In this document: in pieces, positions 22,125-34,214 of the stretch | Numbering within the stretch: the stretch's first letter is position 1 | Layout of the letters: each line of letters opens with the position of its first letter | Origin: Tetraselmis striata | Taxonomy: Eukaryota; Chlorophyta; Chlorodendrophyceae; Chlorodendrales; Chlorodendraceae | Direction of reading: 5' to 3' | Assembly (NCBI GenBank): GCA_006384855.1 | Contig: VCJN01001838.1 | Location: 1 to 64,000 of the forward strand | Length of the DNA: 64,000 bases | Notes under the pieces: model-generated | Told to the model about the DNA's origin: nothing | What the model saw: the letters and a program-made list of their open reading frames with translations, nothing else | The model's database searches: none | Translations under genes and position numbers: made by a program

Positions 22125-22460
22125 CCTCATCCTTTTTGACAGCAGTCCTTTAACATAATGCGCACTACAAACAGAACTAAAAGCAACAATGAAAGGTTGC
22201 CAGCAAAAGAGAGACAAAAGCCTGAAACCAAGGTCAAGCAGGTGGCAAGGGAGCCAAGAACCAAGGAAGAGCCAAGGGAACCACGAAAACGAAGTCGCCA
22301 AGCTGCCAAGGAACCAAAGGGTCAAGGGAAGCACTGAATCCAAGGAACGACCAAAAAGACCGAAGGGAAACATGATTGAAACCAATGGGGACCACCGCCC
22401 CGGGGTAGGCCATCAGCCGCGCGAGCGGCGAGTACGCTTGCATCCGATGACCCGGGTCAT
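22125..22460 (-). repeat. Dispersed repeat, copy 2 of 3 (inverted)
   Basis: This is the reverse-complement relative of 59880-60140. Seen in plus orientation: GCGCACTACAAACAGAACTAAAAG, TTGCCAGCAAAAGAGAGAC, several CCAAGG-type motifs and ATGACCCGGGTCAT at its far end. It has no open reading frame of note and is the longest copy in the window. Confidence 0.75.
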
Positions 22461-23140
22461 ATATAGCAACACATGCCGACGTCGAGCGACGCGACGCAGG
22501 CGGAGGAGCACCACAACGTGCCGCGCGCGCCGCCGCGACCCCCGCCAAGAACGTTGTCTTCATGCGCCATGCTGATGAGCAAGGAGAAACGGCGGCGCCA
22601 CGCAAACAAGAGCTGGCCGATTTTCTGGCCAGTGTGCGTGTGGCTATCTAGCGTTCGCGAGCTCCACCAAGAAGGCCTACCCTTCTTCGATGTATCCTCA
22701 TCTTCCCTCGAGCTAGCCGGCCTTAGTACCCTGCAGTCGCGCGCACAGCAATGAATGCAATGGCGTATCGTGGACATACACTCACTTACATCTAGACATG
22801 TAGTGCCTCGTCCGGATATGTTGTACGGTATATGTACAACACAAGTAGTATAGAACACGGGTCGCGTCGGCATCATTAACGGATTTTAATTACTTACTAC
22901 TAATTAGTACTACGCGGGCCCCGCTCCTAACAGAAGCGTCGCCCTCTAAGATGTTGTAGCTTGCTGAACCAGCACCACACCACCGGTTCCGGCCTGGGCA
23001 CTACTGCGGAGGGGCAACCATAAGCTGGCAACCAACCGGGGAAGGAAGGTCTTGAGGTTTCGGGTTTGGGAACGGGAGGGTTGCCCGGCTGCGGCCTAGT
23101 AAGAGCGGCGGTGGACCCCGTACGCCGCGAGCTCCTGGGC
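22461..23140. other. Intergenic, no gene supported
   Basis: A frame beginning at 22473 (MPTSSDATQAEEHH...) starts well, but its more protein-like continuation is in another frame (NVVFMRHADEQGETAAP near 22550-22610). This is possibly the start of a decayed element. Nothing else is recognised. Confidence 0.3.
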
Positions 23141-23154
23141 GGCTCCATTACGCG

Positions 23155-23300
23155 GCTACACTCTTGCGCCTCTTGCTCGGGGTGCACAGAGGTGTGTCGC
23201 ACTCCGGGAACTTGTAGAATGTCCGGCCCACCTTTTCGTCGTCAATACGGCACATAGTGCAGCGGGCGGACTTATTGGCATTGTTCTTGCCGGGGCGTTT
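23155..23300 (-). pseudogene. Zinc-finger tail resembling a piggyBac-type transposase end
   Basis: On the minus strand one frame reads NKSARCTMCRIDDEKVGR, then FYKFPECDTPLC and SKRRKSVAA before a stop. The spacing C..C...C..LC at the extreme C-terminus is like the ring-finger tail that closes many piggyBac transposases. Upstream, the coding signal breaks up among frames and the DDD core is not visible. I see a fragment only, and other C4-finger proteins remain possible. Confidence 0.3.
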
Positions 23301-23464
23301 GCCGAGTTGTCATCGCAGTCGGACGGAATTGTAGCGGCGACGAAACGCGAAGGAGGCACGGCGATGGGATCAGCGTTGATCGGCACATGGACACCAGGGA
23401 CATCCGACGCCGCGACCATGCATGGCACTGCCGGAGATGTCTTGGAACGTGAGGTTCTAGGCAT

Positions 23465-24480
23465 GGCGTAGCTTGCCTCGAGTCCGGGACGGGGCTTGTC
23501 TTGCAGGGCGCAGGTCAGTAAGCGCCGTTGTTGAGATATTTCAAAAAAAAAACGTATTCCGATTCAACAGCCAGGCGCGATCGCACGGCCGCGCCGCCCA
23601 CACGCGTCGACATAATCATCACATGCCGACGACATATCATACATGCAAGGTGTTATACGAGAGCTGGTGGATGGGTGATATGGGAGTAATGTTTGAGGCA
23701 GAGTGCCGGCGCCGCCGGTGGATAGCAGCTTGAGCACGTTGGAGGTATCGGGGGACTCGGTGCGCTGTCGTCCCACATGATGCGCAATGTGTTGTTCACG
23801 ACATACACCGCGACTGCTCCGAACTTCATAGCCATGTGTTGGCGTAATCTGCCGGGGCATGGGCTTGATACGGCCCACGACGGGCGGCTACACGGCTCTT
23901 CAGCGGAATAGGCTGTCTCATGGTGAATCGGTGTTAGGAATGGTGGCCGCTTTCCACTTACCGATATTAGCTGACTTGAGCCGTCCCGGACCAACTTAAG
24001 TATCCTATTTCGGGCCCTCTGGACCTCCCCTGACGCCGTATTGTCCCTGCCTAGGGCTAGGCCGAGTGGGGAATGTATCGGTTGAGTTGCGTCACGCTCG
24101 CGGGTGATCTGCGCCTTGGCAGCGCAAAATGTGTTGAAAACACACCGCAAACTCGCGTATTTACCCGATGGGGGCACGATTTTCCAAAGAATGCCAGCTA
24201 CTCAGCTCGCTTACATTGAAGGTCAAAACAAGATCAACATGCTCGGCATGGGTGCTTCGTAGCGCAGAAAGATGGCTGAGGGTGGGTGGGTGCGCGAGCC
24301 GGTTGAGGCGAGCGCAAAGCAAAGAGTGCCGGTGCCCGAGGGTGGATCCCTCAGATCGTGGTGTTGTTTCGGGCCGGCAGGCCCTAGTCCGTGCGCCGGT
24401 TGCGGGAGTCGTTCGCAGTACAACAAACCTGATGTGCTTTAAACCTCTAGATGTCTATATAAATCTGACCATTTACCCAA
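23465..24480. other. No gene recognised
   Basis: A 174-codon minus-strand open frame (24177-23653) has no recognisable motif and may be chance in GC-rich DNA. This stretch separates the finger fragment from the recombinase end of the DIRS-like element. Confidence 0.35.
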
Positions 24481-24528
24481 GGAGTCACGTTTTGCCAGAG
24501 ACGAAAGCCAAAGACTTGCACAGGTAGC

Positions 24529-25460
24529 TCAGTGCAGCGGCCGGGCGGGGACGAGCCAGCCGAAGAGCCGCCGGGCCGCGAAAGTCGGGCGCATGGTCGG
24601 GTTGATGTACTTCCCGGTAACCATCTCGCTGTTTTTCGACCAATCGCCCATGCGCTTGATGGCCGGCAAGGGGACGCCGATGCAACTCGCTGCTGAGGCC
24701 GCGCCCTTGCGCAAAATGTGCGATGTCCACTTGAAACCGAGGGGCGGTCGGGCGCCCGCCGCCAGGTAGGCGTCCCGCAACCACTCGGTGAGAATGGCTG
24801 AAACTGATCACGTGGCGGAAGGCTGCAAGGGGGAGACGCTCTAGAACTTGGGCGGCGGGCTGGCGCCGTAGAAACGGCGGTAGTAGGCGTCGCGACTGTT
24901 GGTGTATCAGTTCAGCACGTCAGCGAGGTCCGGGACATACTGCGGCGATGGGCAGGTCCATGAGGGGCTTACTGACTTAGCGGAAGCCCTAGTACGCTTG
25001 TCGTCCTTCTGCTTAGTTACGGACGTACCACAGCACGCTCCCGGATGGCCGGACAACCACCAAATCACCGGTCTCGCAGCTAATTCCGGACTCCGCGCGG
25101 CATACGAAGACGTACGACGTAATCGTCGCAAGCGCGCCTCTAAACGCGCGGATGTCTGCGATATTTGCGGGTTCCTACACCAATGTCCGCCGAAGTTCCA
25201 TCGCGGTGTCCATGATGTCCGCCGCGACGGGCGCCGGTAGGGGGACGCGGGCGTCCTCCTCCTCATGGCGCTCTTGTTGGCTGGCCAGGCCGTGGCGCGC
25301 GTCGGCCACCATTTCGCCGAGGGCGAACCGGTTGGCGTACCCCACCAGCCCCATGTACATCCACGAGGACGACACCCACTGACTCACCCGGTTGCGCAAC
25401 GTTAGGCAGCACAACAGCAGCTGCTGGTAGAGCGTGCTGAACGCGAGCAGCCGGCTCATG
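24529..25460 (-). pseudogene. Tyrosine recombinase of the DIRS-like element
   Basis: The C-terminal catalytic part is intact in one frame (24780-24529). SHILRKGAASAA supplies the H..R box. It continues GVPLPAIKRMGDWSKNSE and then TGKYI with the presumed Tyr nucleophile. Upstream, frames with VVVRPSGSVLWYVRN and VSKPLMDL resemble the first catalytic Arg region, but they are interrupted by several stops. The helical frame SRLLAFSTLYQQLLLCCL (from about 25459) may be the core-binding region. The family cuts and joins circular cDNA at the target. No intact enzyme can be made here. Confidence 0.6.
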
Positions 25461-25949
25461 CGCGCCAGCTAGATGGCGTTCACGATGTAGCGCGCCGCGG
25501 TACTGTTGGTGTCTTTGCCCGTCACCTTCACCGCCACAATTAAGGTGATCTGGGGGCACCGAGCCGGAGCGAGGGGGTCAGTTGGGTGGTCGGGTGCAGG
25601 GGCGCCTCAAGCGTCAGCGCATGCATGGAGGGTCAATCACGGTTCGAGCTTGGATGCACCCGGTGCGCCAGTGAGACATCAACAGATCAATCCGATGTTG
25701 GTGGTCGCGGAAGTACTTGTTGATGGACGAGTAGTACTACTGAAGGGACTCAGCGCCGATGAGACCATGCAGGCCCAGCCAAGCAGTGTAGCGGGCGATT
25801 GTGCTGGTAGTAGCCTGCAGCGGGCGTAAGCCCTCCTGGTCGCAACACGTAGCGAAAGTGCGCATGCCGCTGTCGTAGTTGCAGTATGTGCCGGCAGCCA
25901 AGAACTTGTAAGCAACCCGAGAGCTTTTTGACTAATTTCGTCGGTCCCC

Positions 25950-26224
25950 AACATGGCTCGGAGCTCGGCCGCCATCGACGCCACCCAGGGCGCTCCGGAG
26001 GCAAGCCGGTAGCGCGCGCGCCGCGCGTGAGGGGAGATGTCGTGGATGTCCAGGAAGTGCCACCGCTTGCGGAGCTCCTCTATCATGACCGGCGATCGAG
26101 AGGTAAGATTGGTCAGCGCTGCCACCACGGCCGTGTTGTCCTCGTGCGCCAAGACGCGCCGTCCTCGAAGTTGCGGCAGGAACGATTCGACCGCGAGAAG
26201 AACCGCGCGAAGCTTCTTCCTCAT
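25950..26224 (-). pseudogene. RNase H domain of the DIRS-like element
   Basis: The frame contains KLRAVLLAVESFL (a Glu in the first helix), then VLAHEDNTAVVAALTNLTS with the DN dipeptide, then ELRKRWHFLDIHD. This is the RNase H arrangement that follows the RT in DIRS and gypsy-like elements. The frame then loses similarity, and the final His/Asp motif is not clear. Confidence 0.6.
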
Positions 26225-26661
26225 GATGTGATGTGCGCGGTCGTCCTACTCGTACCAAAAGCCGCGCGCCGGGTACGCGCTGTTATTGTTCCGTACAGTC
26301 CCCCATCCATACAAGCTGGAGTCCCCGTGTAGATACGCGGTCTCGACCGGCGTGTACATAGAGCGACCATTTGTGCTGCGCCGGTACCTGGGTCCACCAT
26401 TCTAGATCACGGCGCAACGGGTTCGTCATCTTGACGCGGCCGGGCTACGAGGACGAAATGCAGCTCACGCAAGAAGAAGCGGGCCGGCGCAATCGCCAAG
26501 TACGGAAACCGAGTCTTCCCGCAAAGAAGCTAGCTGCCGGGCCGGGAGCCAGGGCATGTCGGAGGCCGCGCGGCCCAGGAACGAGCGGGCGGCCTTGGAC
26601 AGCGCGAGGAGCTTCTTCTTGGGGGCACGGAACTCGCCGCGTTCTAGGTCGACGATGAGCC

Positions 26662-27252
26662 TCAAGTGAGGGCCGACTTGAGTGGGCTCCCAGACTCCCT
26701 AATTGGGGTTGCGCTGCAGGCCGAGGCGCTCCAGCAGGGTGTCCAACCGGACGCGCAGCTCAAAGGCGCTGCTTGGTGGGAGTACGCAAGAAAAAGAAAG
26801 TCGTCCATGTAGGGTAGAAGCCGCTCGCCCTGCCACCGAGTGTTGCGCATGAAGCGGCGACGAGTAAGCTTGGACGGGGCCGTGGGAGGTGACGAGGGGT
26901 CGCACCGCTTCAAGGGCGTCCGCAAGTAGTCCGTAAAGGCCGCTGTCAACTTGCAAAAATAGTACGACGAGCCGCTCGAGCCTATCGGTAGGCACGCCAG
27001 TCGCCACAACTTCCCCCATAGTTCAGAGTGAGTGAAGAAGTCGCGGTCCTCCTCCCGAATTCCGAGGGCGTAGCAGCCATCAGCCATGTCCATAGAAACG
27101 AACCATTCGCATGGGCGCGCCAGATGCCGCATGTGCTTGAGCGTCTTGTAGGACATTTTGAGGGTCTTGCACCACTTGTTTAGCTCCCGTAGGTCGATGA
27201 TGAGGCGCCACTTGTTGGTGCCGGGCTTAGGGACTAGAAACATCCGGGACAC
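26662..27252 (-). pseudogene. Reverse transcriptase of the DIRS-like element
   Basis: The frame shows KPGTNKWRLIIDLRELNKW (finger motif), then WFVSMDMADGCYALGI with the first catalytic Asp, then GKLWRLACLPIG, and YMDDFLFLA with the catalytic DD pair near 26800. These are the core RT motifs in order. The YMDD box is separated from the earlier motifs by a poorly matching insert, and the end runs out of frame into 26465-26665 (RGEFRAPKKKLLALSKAA), so the copy is frameshifted. Confidence 0.75.
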
Positions 27253-27260
27253 TCACTTGT

Positions 27261-28900
27261 CGCACCGTCCTGACTCGCTCCCACGCGCCGGTAGCCGCGA
27301 CGCGGTGTAGTTAATATACAATCCCCCTGGTAAGTCTTGCCATGTACGTATCTGTCCACATCGCCACGTCAGCACCGGCGCCGCCGACCGCCGAGTGGTA
27401 CAGTGGCGCATTCTCATTATGATATAGATTACTTAGAATAGTCATCAACGGCTTGAGATGTGATAGGTGGCGGAGGGGGGGGGGGGGTCTGCATGTTACG
27501 CTCGTGATTCCGCTCTGCGCTGGTTCGAACCCTGCCGGAGCCCTTGGTGGAAATATAACCGAGGAGGGTAGGGGGGGGGGGGGGGGGGGCGATGCAAATA
27601 TGTTTAGGTTCTCCTACAAACCCTAGTACAGTGGCTTACCGCGCGACCCGCATCCCGATAAAAAGGCGGTGTACTCGCCCCGCGCGGGCGGATTTTCCCC
27701 GCTTAGGGGCCCGCTAGGCGCAGCCCAATAGCATAATATGGGAGCATATTGATGGCTAGCCCTACCACATACCCTGGACGATGCCCTATCAGGTGACCAT
27801 ATATATGGACCCACCCGGTGACTCGGGGGCTGCACCCTTGCGCAGTATGGGCTGAGGCCCGGCTCTACCAAGGGTGGCGCATTGAATGCGGACATGAGCT
27901 GTAGGTGTGATGGTTATGGTCGGAGTAACTAAGTCTTAATTGCAATATTATTGGCTGTTTTGCAGGAACTACTCACTTGCTTGCATGCCGACGGTGGGGA
28001 GAGCGCGCCTTTGTGAATGTGCTCTACGATGGTAGAGCTAACTTTTGGCGTGCATCCGTACGGATAGAACGCATATACGTGCGATATAAAAATTCGCGCC
28101 CTCGTGACATTGGGTTATCAAATTTATTGCCAAGCATGGACAAGCAATGACACGCACACATATGGCTTTAAATAACAACGAGAGCACAACAAACGCCACT
28201 TAAGGCTCCCCGCACGCATGATGTCGTGTTCACGTATGACACAGCATGGAAGAGCGCGGCCGGAAACGAAGGTGAGGGCTCATAATGGCCAAATTTACAA
28301 TTGATGCTTGACAAGTGGGGCAAGACTTTTGTGGGCAGGTATACAGCACTAAGGATTACCCATAGTTGAGGTAGCTTTCGCGCCGTTTCCCACAATTATT
28401 GCTAGCGGGAGCGCAGGGCCGCGGAGCTGTAGAGCCTGGCAGGTGAGCAGTTTAAACCTGTTGTCGGCGAGTGCGCGTGCGGCCTGATGGCGCAGCGTCG
28501 TCATAGTACCCGTCGCAGTACCCGTGGTTTGGAGGCCGCTGCAGGGGCAGTACAATGTGATGAGCCCTATCTGCCGTCAATGATTTAATTGATAGCCCAT
28601 ACGCTGTATCTCAGTAGCGCAATTTCTCATATAGTACAACACGGTAGCTCCCGATACGAGGTTCCGCGATATCTCCACGTGTACAGGTCGCGAGTTCGCG
28701 GTGCAGCCTTTTCTCGCTAAAAGTAGCGCGATGTAATCCGGCGCGTGCCCTCGTGGCGCCCTGGCGTGCGCCGCTGGGCTGCATGCCCAACGGCGGGCGC
28801 GCCGTCAATATATTCGTTGAGGCCAATCCGCCGGCAATAAATTGCGCCAAACTCATCACCCACCTCGCCGTGCCCCGGGTCACGCCCCCCCTCACCCGTC
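27261..28900. other. Intergenic, G runs, no gene supported
   Basis: Two G runs (about 27475-27487 and 27571-27589) are present. The open frames are short with no motif. The last 300 bases should hold the glycyl-tRNA synthetase promoter; GCCAAT occurs near 28822 and AT-rich strings near 28810-28845, but no clear TATA box. Confidence 0.4.
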
Positions 28901-28919
28901 CCGCCACTCGATACCCGAC

Positions 28920-31900
28920 ATGATGCACCGTGCGGCGCTTCGGCTGCCGCGGTGCAGCTCGCTGGCAGCCGCCGGCCGGCCGGTGGCGCTCCGCCGGCTG
29001 CTCTGCCTCGCGGGCCGCCTCGGTAGTCCGCCGACGGCCGCCGGCGCGCCCGCGATCGTCGCGCCTCAGCCGCCCCTGCGCCCCGGACGCCCCGCGCGCT
29101 GCCCCGCGGACCTGCGTGCTCTCAGCCGCGGGGCGCAGAGGACGGGCATTGCCTCCGCCGTCTCGCCGAGCACCGAGGCGGCGGCGGCGCCCTCGGCGGG
29201 GAAAGCTGTCGACGGCGGCACTGCCGGCGGCGCCCCCAGCGGGCCGACCTTCCAGGAGGCCGTGCAACGGCTGCAGAACTACTGGGCCTCCGTGGGCTGC
29301 GCCATCTGGCTGCCGCACAACACGGAGGTCGGCGCGGGCACCATGAACCCCGCCACCTTCCTGCGCGTGCTGGGCCCCGAGCCATGGAACGTGGCGTACC
29401 CCGAGCCGTCTGTGCGGCCCGACGACAGCCGCTACGGCGACAACCCCAACCGTGTGCAGCGCCACACGCAATACCAGGTCGCGCCCCCCAGCGCTCGCCC
29501 CGTTAGCTGAGGCTGTTTGAAAGCACCCTATTCACTGCGCCAAGTGGCGAGGGGGGCACACCCTATGTTTTTGTCCTCAGGACGTATTCTTTCTTGTTTA
29601 ATTTAATTAATTGACCATGGCTTATTACTATGTGTACACGGATTGTCACGGTATATAATTCCTAACAAACATGTCGTCCACCTTTTTTGCCGTCCCAACC
29701 TCCCCCCTTCGTCCGTCCTGCAGGTCATCCTCAAGCCCGACCCCGGCAACCCGCAGGAGCTGTACCTCGGCAGCCTGGCGGCGCTGGGCATTGACACCTC
29801 GGCGCACGACGTCCGCTTTGTGGAGGACAACTGGGAGAGCCCGGTGCTGGGCGCCTGGGGGCTGGGCTGGGAGGTGTGGCTAGACGGCATGGAGGTCACG
29901 CAGTTCACGTACTTCCAGCAGGCGGGCGGACAGGCGCTGGCGGTCCCCGCGGTGGAGATCACCTACGGCCTGGAGCGCATCCTCATGTCGCTGCAGGGCG
30001 TCAGCCACTTCAAGGACATCCGCTACAACGACACCATGACGTACGGCGAGATGTTCCTGCAGAGCGAGTACGAGATGAGCGTATACAACCTGGATGAGGC
30101 GGACGTGGAGGGGCAGCGCGCGCGCTTTGACCTCTTTGTCGCGGAGGCCAACCGCATGCTGGACAAGCGGTTGCCCGTCCCCGCGTACGACCACCTGCTC
30201 AAGACCTCCCACGCCTTCAACATCCTGGACGCACGGTGACCCCCCCCCTCCCCCTCCCCCCCCCTGCCCCCGCCCCCCGTGTCTCTACCGCCCCTACTGC
30301 TCCGACCACCACAGCCTCTCGGTATGTTTCTTCTGTTCTACCAAAGGCGGCCATGGCTACTGCTGAAAAGGGAGGGCGGGCGCTGGGTGCTCGGTGCAAG
30401 CAAGGTCGGATGTGGGGATGGGCAGCATAGGGCCTTCAGGCAAGAAGAGACTGTAGGTACGGGGCGGAAGACGCCATAATGCTTTGCCATGGCCGAGTTG
30501 CATACACAGGGCGATCTCGCGTGTAGAGGGGTGCGGGGCACGCAGTGTACTGAGTGGAAGAACACTCAGAGGCTGCCCTCTTTGGGCAGCGTGTCCCTCT
30601 TTGACACACACACACGCACACGCATGCGCGCGCGAGTACATACATATATAAATACATACATACATATTCATACATACATATATATGCATGCTTATATCCA
30701 ATTATCCACGGGTACCGTCGCAGTGATAAGGCCGCTGCGAATAAGAACTTACCCTGCCTGCCAGAGTTCAAATCTAAACAAACTCGTAGCGGAACAATAG
30801 CCGGTATTCTTCATCGGCACTGGTGTTATAACTGTGATGGCATTGCCATTCCTCGGCATGCATCGACGTATGGTTTCGGGGCGGGAATGGTTTTGGAGCA
30901 GGTCTCGCTACGCAGCCGCATCCTCGTGGGCCGCTCTGTAGCGGGGATGTTCTGGCTGTGTGGGCCACCTGCCAGCCGCGAGGGAACGGCTCGCCCCCCC
31001 CCCCGCAGACCCCCCCCCCCCCCCCTTGGCGCTCCTCGCCAGGCTCGCTGGCTCTGCTGGCATGCGCAGAGCGGTGACAGGGGGGTGACGGCTGTGGGCT
31101 CGCCGCCGTGCCGCGCAGAGGCGCCATCGGCGTGACGGAGCGCGCCAAGTGCTTTGCGGACATGCGCGCACTGGCGCGGCGGGTGACGCAGCTGTGGGGC
31201 GAGCGGCGCGAGGAGCAGGGGTACCCGCTGGGCACGGTGACGCAGCCGGCGGAGGCTACGCCGTGCGCGCCCGAGCCCGCGGCGCTGCCGCCCAAGGGCG
31301 GCTCGGCGCCCTTTGTGCTGGAGATCGGCAGCGAGGAGCTGCCGCCCGCGGACGTGGAGTCGGCCATGGCGCAGCTGCGCGCCGCGGTGCCGGCGCTGCT
31401 GGCGGAGCTGCGCCTCGCGCACGGCGGCGTGGCGGTTGAGGGCACGCCGCGCCGGCTGGTGGTGAGCGTGGCGGGGCTGACGGCGTTCACGGAGGACGTG
31501 GAGGAGCGGCTGCGGGGGCCGCCGGCCAAGGCGGCCTTCAAGGACGGCGCGCCCACCAAGGCGCTGGAGGGCTTTGCGCGCAAGAACGGCGTGGACCCCG
31601 CCGACGTCGTCGTGGAGGCGGACGCCAAGGGCGTGGAGTACTGCTACGCGACGGTGGCCACGCCGGGGCGGCCCGCCGCCGAGGCGCTCGCGGCCGCGCT
31701 CGGCGACCTCGTGCGCGGGCTGTCCTTCAAGAAGAGCATGCGCTGGAACGGGGCGCTCGCGTACAGCCGCCCGCTGCGCTGGGTGCTCGCCATGCACGGG
31801 GCCGCCACGGTGCCGCTGGCGGTGGGCGACCTCACGGGCGGCGCGACCACGCGGCTCCTGCGCAACGCCGCGGAGACGGAGGCGACGCTCGCGGACGCGG

Positions 31901-34072
31901 GCGAGTACGGCAACGTCATGCGGGCGGCCGGTATCCAGGTGACCGCCGACCACCCCTCCAACCCCCATCACCCTGCGAAAAGCGAGTCCGCTTGTGGCCG
32001 CAACCACCGCCTCTGTTGCACCTACGAGCGCCTGCGCGGCATTAATACCGCTGCGAAGGAGGACCTGCTCCACCCGCCAGAAGTCGAATTGAGACGAAAG
32101 CATTGCGGAACTACAGCGAGTGTTCTTACTGGTTGCACGCGAGCCCAATCCGAGGCTTGCAATAAGGGTTACTACAGGTGCGCCGGCATGCGTGGCTTCC
32201 GAGTACCGCCAGAGCTATGCGCTACGTTTCATGTTCCATGCAGCGGTGCATTGCAGTGCTGCAGTGTCTGTACGGCGACTATTTGTCCCGTGGTCTTGCG
32301 CCAGCGTTTATAGTGCGCTTGCAAGCTTGTCCTCATCGCAGCGGTAACAAAACGCGGCGCTTAACTTGTAGTCATATTACACGGCACCATTCCACAACTT
32401 CATCTGGCATGTGTCGCGGCAAGCACGAGCAATAGACTCGTCTGCAAACAGACGGATAATGATGACGACGCATACGATGATGGCGACAAAGCGTCGGCAG
32501 CATCGGCCGTGTCGCAGTATGGCGGCGCAGCGCGACTTGGTTGCCCATAGGATACACCGGTCCATAAATTTCATGTACCCGACTGACCGTATTTGTCCGT
32601 GTCGGGGCTTTCGGCCACTTAACCCCCTGTTCCAGGTAGACTTTGAGGCGCGAAAGGCAGGTATATGGAGCGCGGTCCGGGAGGCTGCCGAGGAGGTCGG
32701 TGGCGTGGTGCCGGAGAGCAACGCGGAGGACTTGCTGCTGGAGGTGGCCAACCTGGTGGAGGCGCCCACGGTGGTGCGCGGCACCTTCGACGCGTCCTTC
32801 CTCAAGCTGCCGCGCGAGCTGCTGGTGATGGTGATGCGCAAGCACCAGCGCTACTTCCCCGTGACCGACCCCGCGACCGGCGACCTCATGCCCTACTTCG
32901 TGACCGTCGCCAACGGGCCCATCGACCCGCCAAGCGTCGCCGCGGGCAACGAGGCAGTGCTGCGCGCGCGCTTTGAGGACGCCGTGTTTTTCTACGACTC
33001 GGACCTGGAGAAGACGCTGGACGATTTCAAGCCAGCGCTCGCGGGGACCATGTTCCAGGCCGACCTCGGCACGCTCTTGGACAAGACGACGCGGGTGGAG
33101 GCGCTCGTCGAGCCGCTGGCGGCCCTGGTGGGCTTCGGCGACGCGGCGCCCGCCGCGCTGCGCGCCGCCGGGCTCGCAAAGGCGGACCTAGCGACGTCGA
33201 CGGTGATGGAAATGACGGCGCTGGCGGGCGTCATGGGTCGGCACTACGCCACGCTGGCCGGCGAGCCCGAAGAGGTGGCCACCGCCATCTGGGAGGCCGT
33301 CCTGCCACGTTACGCGGGCGACGAGCTGCCGGCCTCGCCGGCGGGCATCCTGGTCTCGGTTGCGGACAGACTGGACAGCCTTGTCGGCCTGGTGGCCGCC
33401 GGCTGCGCGCCTACCGCCAACACCGACCCCTACGCGCTTCGCCGCACGGCGTACGCGATGCTGCAGACGCTGGTCGGCAACGGCGTGCGCCTCGACCTGC
33501 GCGCCGCGGCGGCGGAGGCCGCGGCGAAGCAGCCGCTAACAGTTGGCGAAGACGTGCTGGTTAGCGCGCTTGAGTTTGTCGAGCGCCGACTCGAGCAGCT
33601 CCTGCTCGACCGCGGCCTGCCAGCGCAGGCGGTGCGCGCCGCGCTGGCCGAGCGTGGCTCGGACCCCGCGCTCGCGGCCGAGACAGCGACGGAGCTGGCT
33701 GCGGCGATGGCCGACGAGGCCGGGTCGGGGCTGGGCAAGGTCATGACCGCGCTGGCGCGCCCCATCCGCATTATCCGCGGCAAGGACGTCAACCCGGACA
33801 TCCTCGTCAACCCCGAGCTGTTCGAGCTCGACGAAGAGCGCGCGCTGTGGGAGGCGTTCGGCACAGCCTCGGCCGCGTTGTCCTCCGGCATGAGCGTCCC
33901 CGACTTCCTCGCGGCCACCAATCCACTTATCGCGCCCGTCGACGCCTTCTTCGACAAAGTCTTCGTCATGGCCGAGGACCCGGCGGTGCGCGCCAACCGG
34001 CTCGCGCTGCTGCAGCAGGTGGCTTCCCTGCAGGATGGCGTCGTCGACTTCAGCCAGCTGCCAGGCTTTTGA
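28920..34072 (+). CDS. Organellar glycyl-tRNA synthetase, fused alpha-beta type
   Basis: Four exons, 28920-29477, 29724-30235, 31119-31938 and 32636-34072, with intron phases 0, 2 and 0, encode 1108 residues. The enzyme charges tRNA-Gly in plastid and probably mitochondrion, and is the bacterial-type alpha and beta subunits joined in one chain, as in plant EDD1. Seen: a long Arg/Ala transit peptide (about 1-110); alpha core with [49 protein letters not shown] and EITYGLERI (class II motifs), ending [12 protein letters not shown] across the phase-2 intron; then beta with [49 protein letters not shown] and the C-terminal helical anticodon-binding region. The length is close to plant homologues. 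Intron 2 (883 nt) carries C runs and a CA/TACA microsatellite. TGTAA follows at 34167. Confidence 0.95.
30605..30700 (+). repeat. CA and CATA microsatellite in GlyRS intron 2
   Basis: ACAC, GCGC and TACA/CATA units form a compound low-complexity tract inside the second intron. A separate C-rich run (about 31008-31024) lies nearer the acceptor. Confidence 0.85.
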
Positions 34073-34166
34073 GCGGAGTCGCACCCGCGAGCAGGGCGCA
34101 TTCAGAGGCGGTGATGCGACCCGTGGGCAAATCGGTCTACGACATATACATCGCGGCTGCGGCTGT

Positions 34167-34171
34167 TGTAA
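34167..34171 (+). terminator. TGTAA polyadenylation signal of the GlyRS gene
   Basis: TGTAA lies 95 nt after the GlyRS stop codon, and a second copy is at 34206-34210. Confidence 0.5.
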
Positions 34172-34214
34172 TCACCTAAAGCTATCGATAATAAGATGGC
34201 ATCACTGTAATGGT

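Larger units (their letters stand above)
24485..27260 (-). mobile_element. Decayed DIRS-like tyrosine-recombinase retrotransposon
   Basis: On the minus strand, in 5'-3' order, the remnants are a reverse transcriptase (27252-26662), a connection/RNase H region (26665-25950) and a tyrosine recombinase (about 25460-24529). This order and the use of a Tyr recombinase instead of a DDE integrase define DIRS/PAT/Kangaroo-type elements, known in volvocalean algae. The coding parts lie in several frames with internal stops, so this copy is dead. Terminal or split repeats were not identified, so the outer limits are those of recognisable coding sequence. Confidence 0.75.

Noticed and set aside
22473..22754. 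93-codon ORF starting MPTSSDATQ
   Set aside because: The good-looking sequence changes frame after 25 codons and no family is recognised. Not strong enough for a gene call.
27481..27560. Possible tRNA gene with CTGGTTCGAACCC
   Set aside because: The T-arm pairs with one mismatch, but anticodon and acceptor stems are absent and a G run lies where the D-arm should be.
30826..32148. 440-codon minus-strand frame opposite GlyRS exon 3
   Set aside because: It is a shadow of GC-rich coding sequence on the plus strand: Arg/His/Gly-rich, with no motif.
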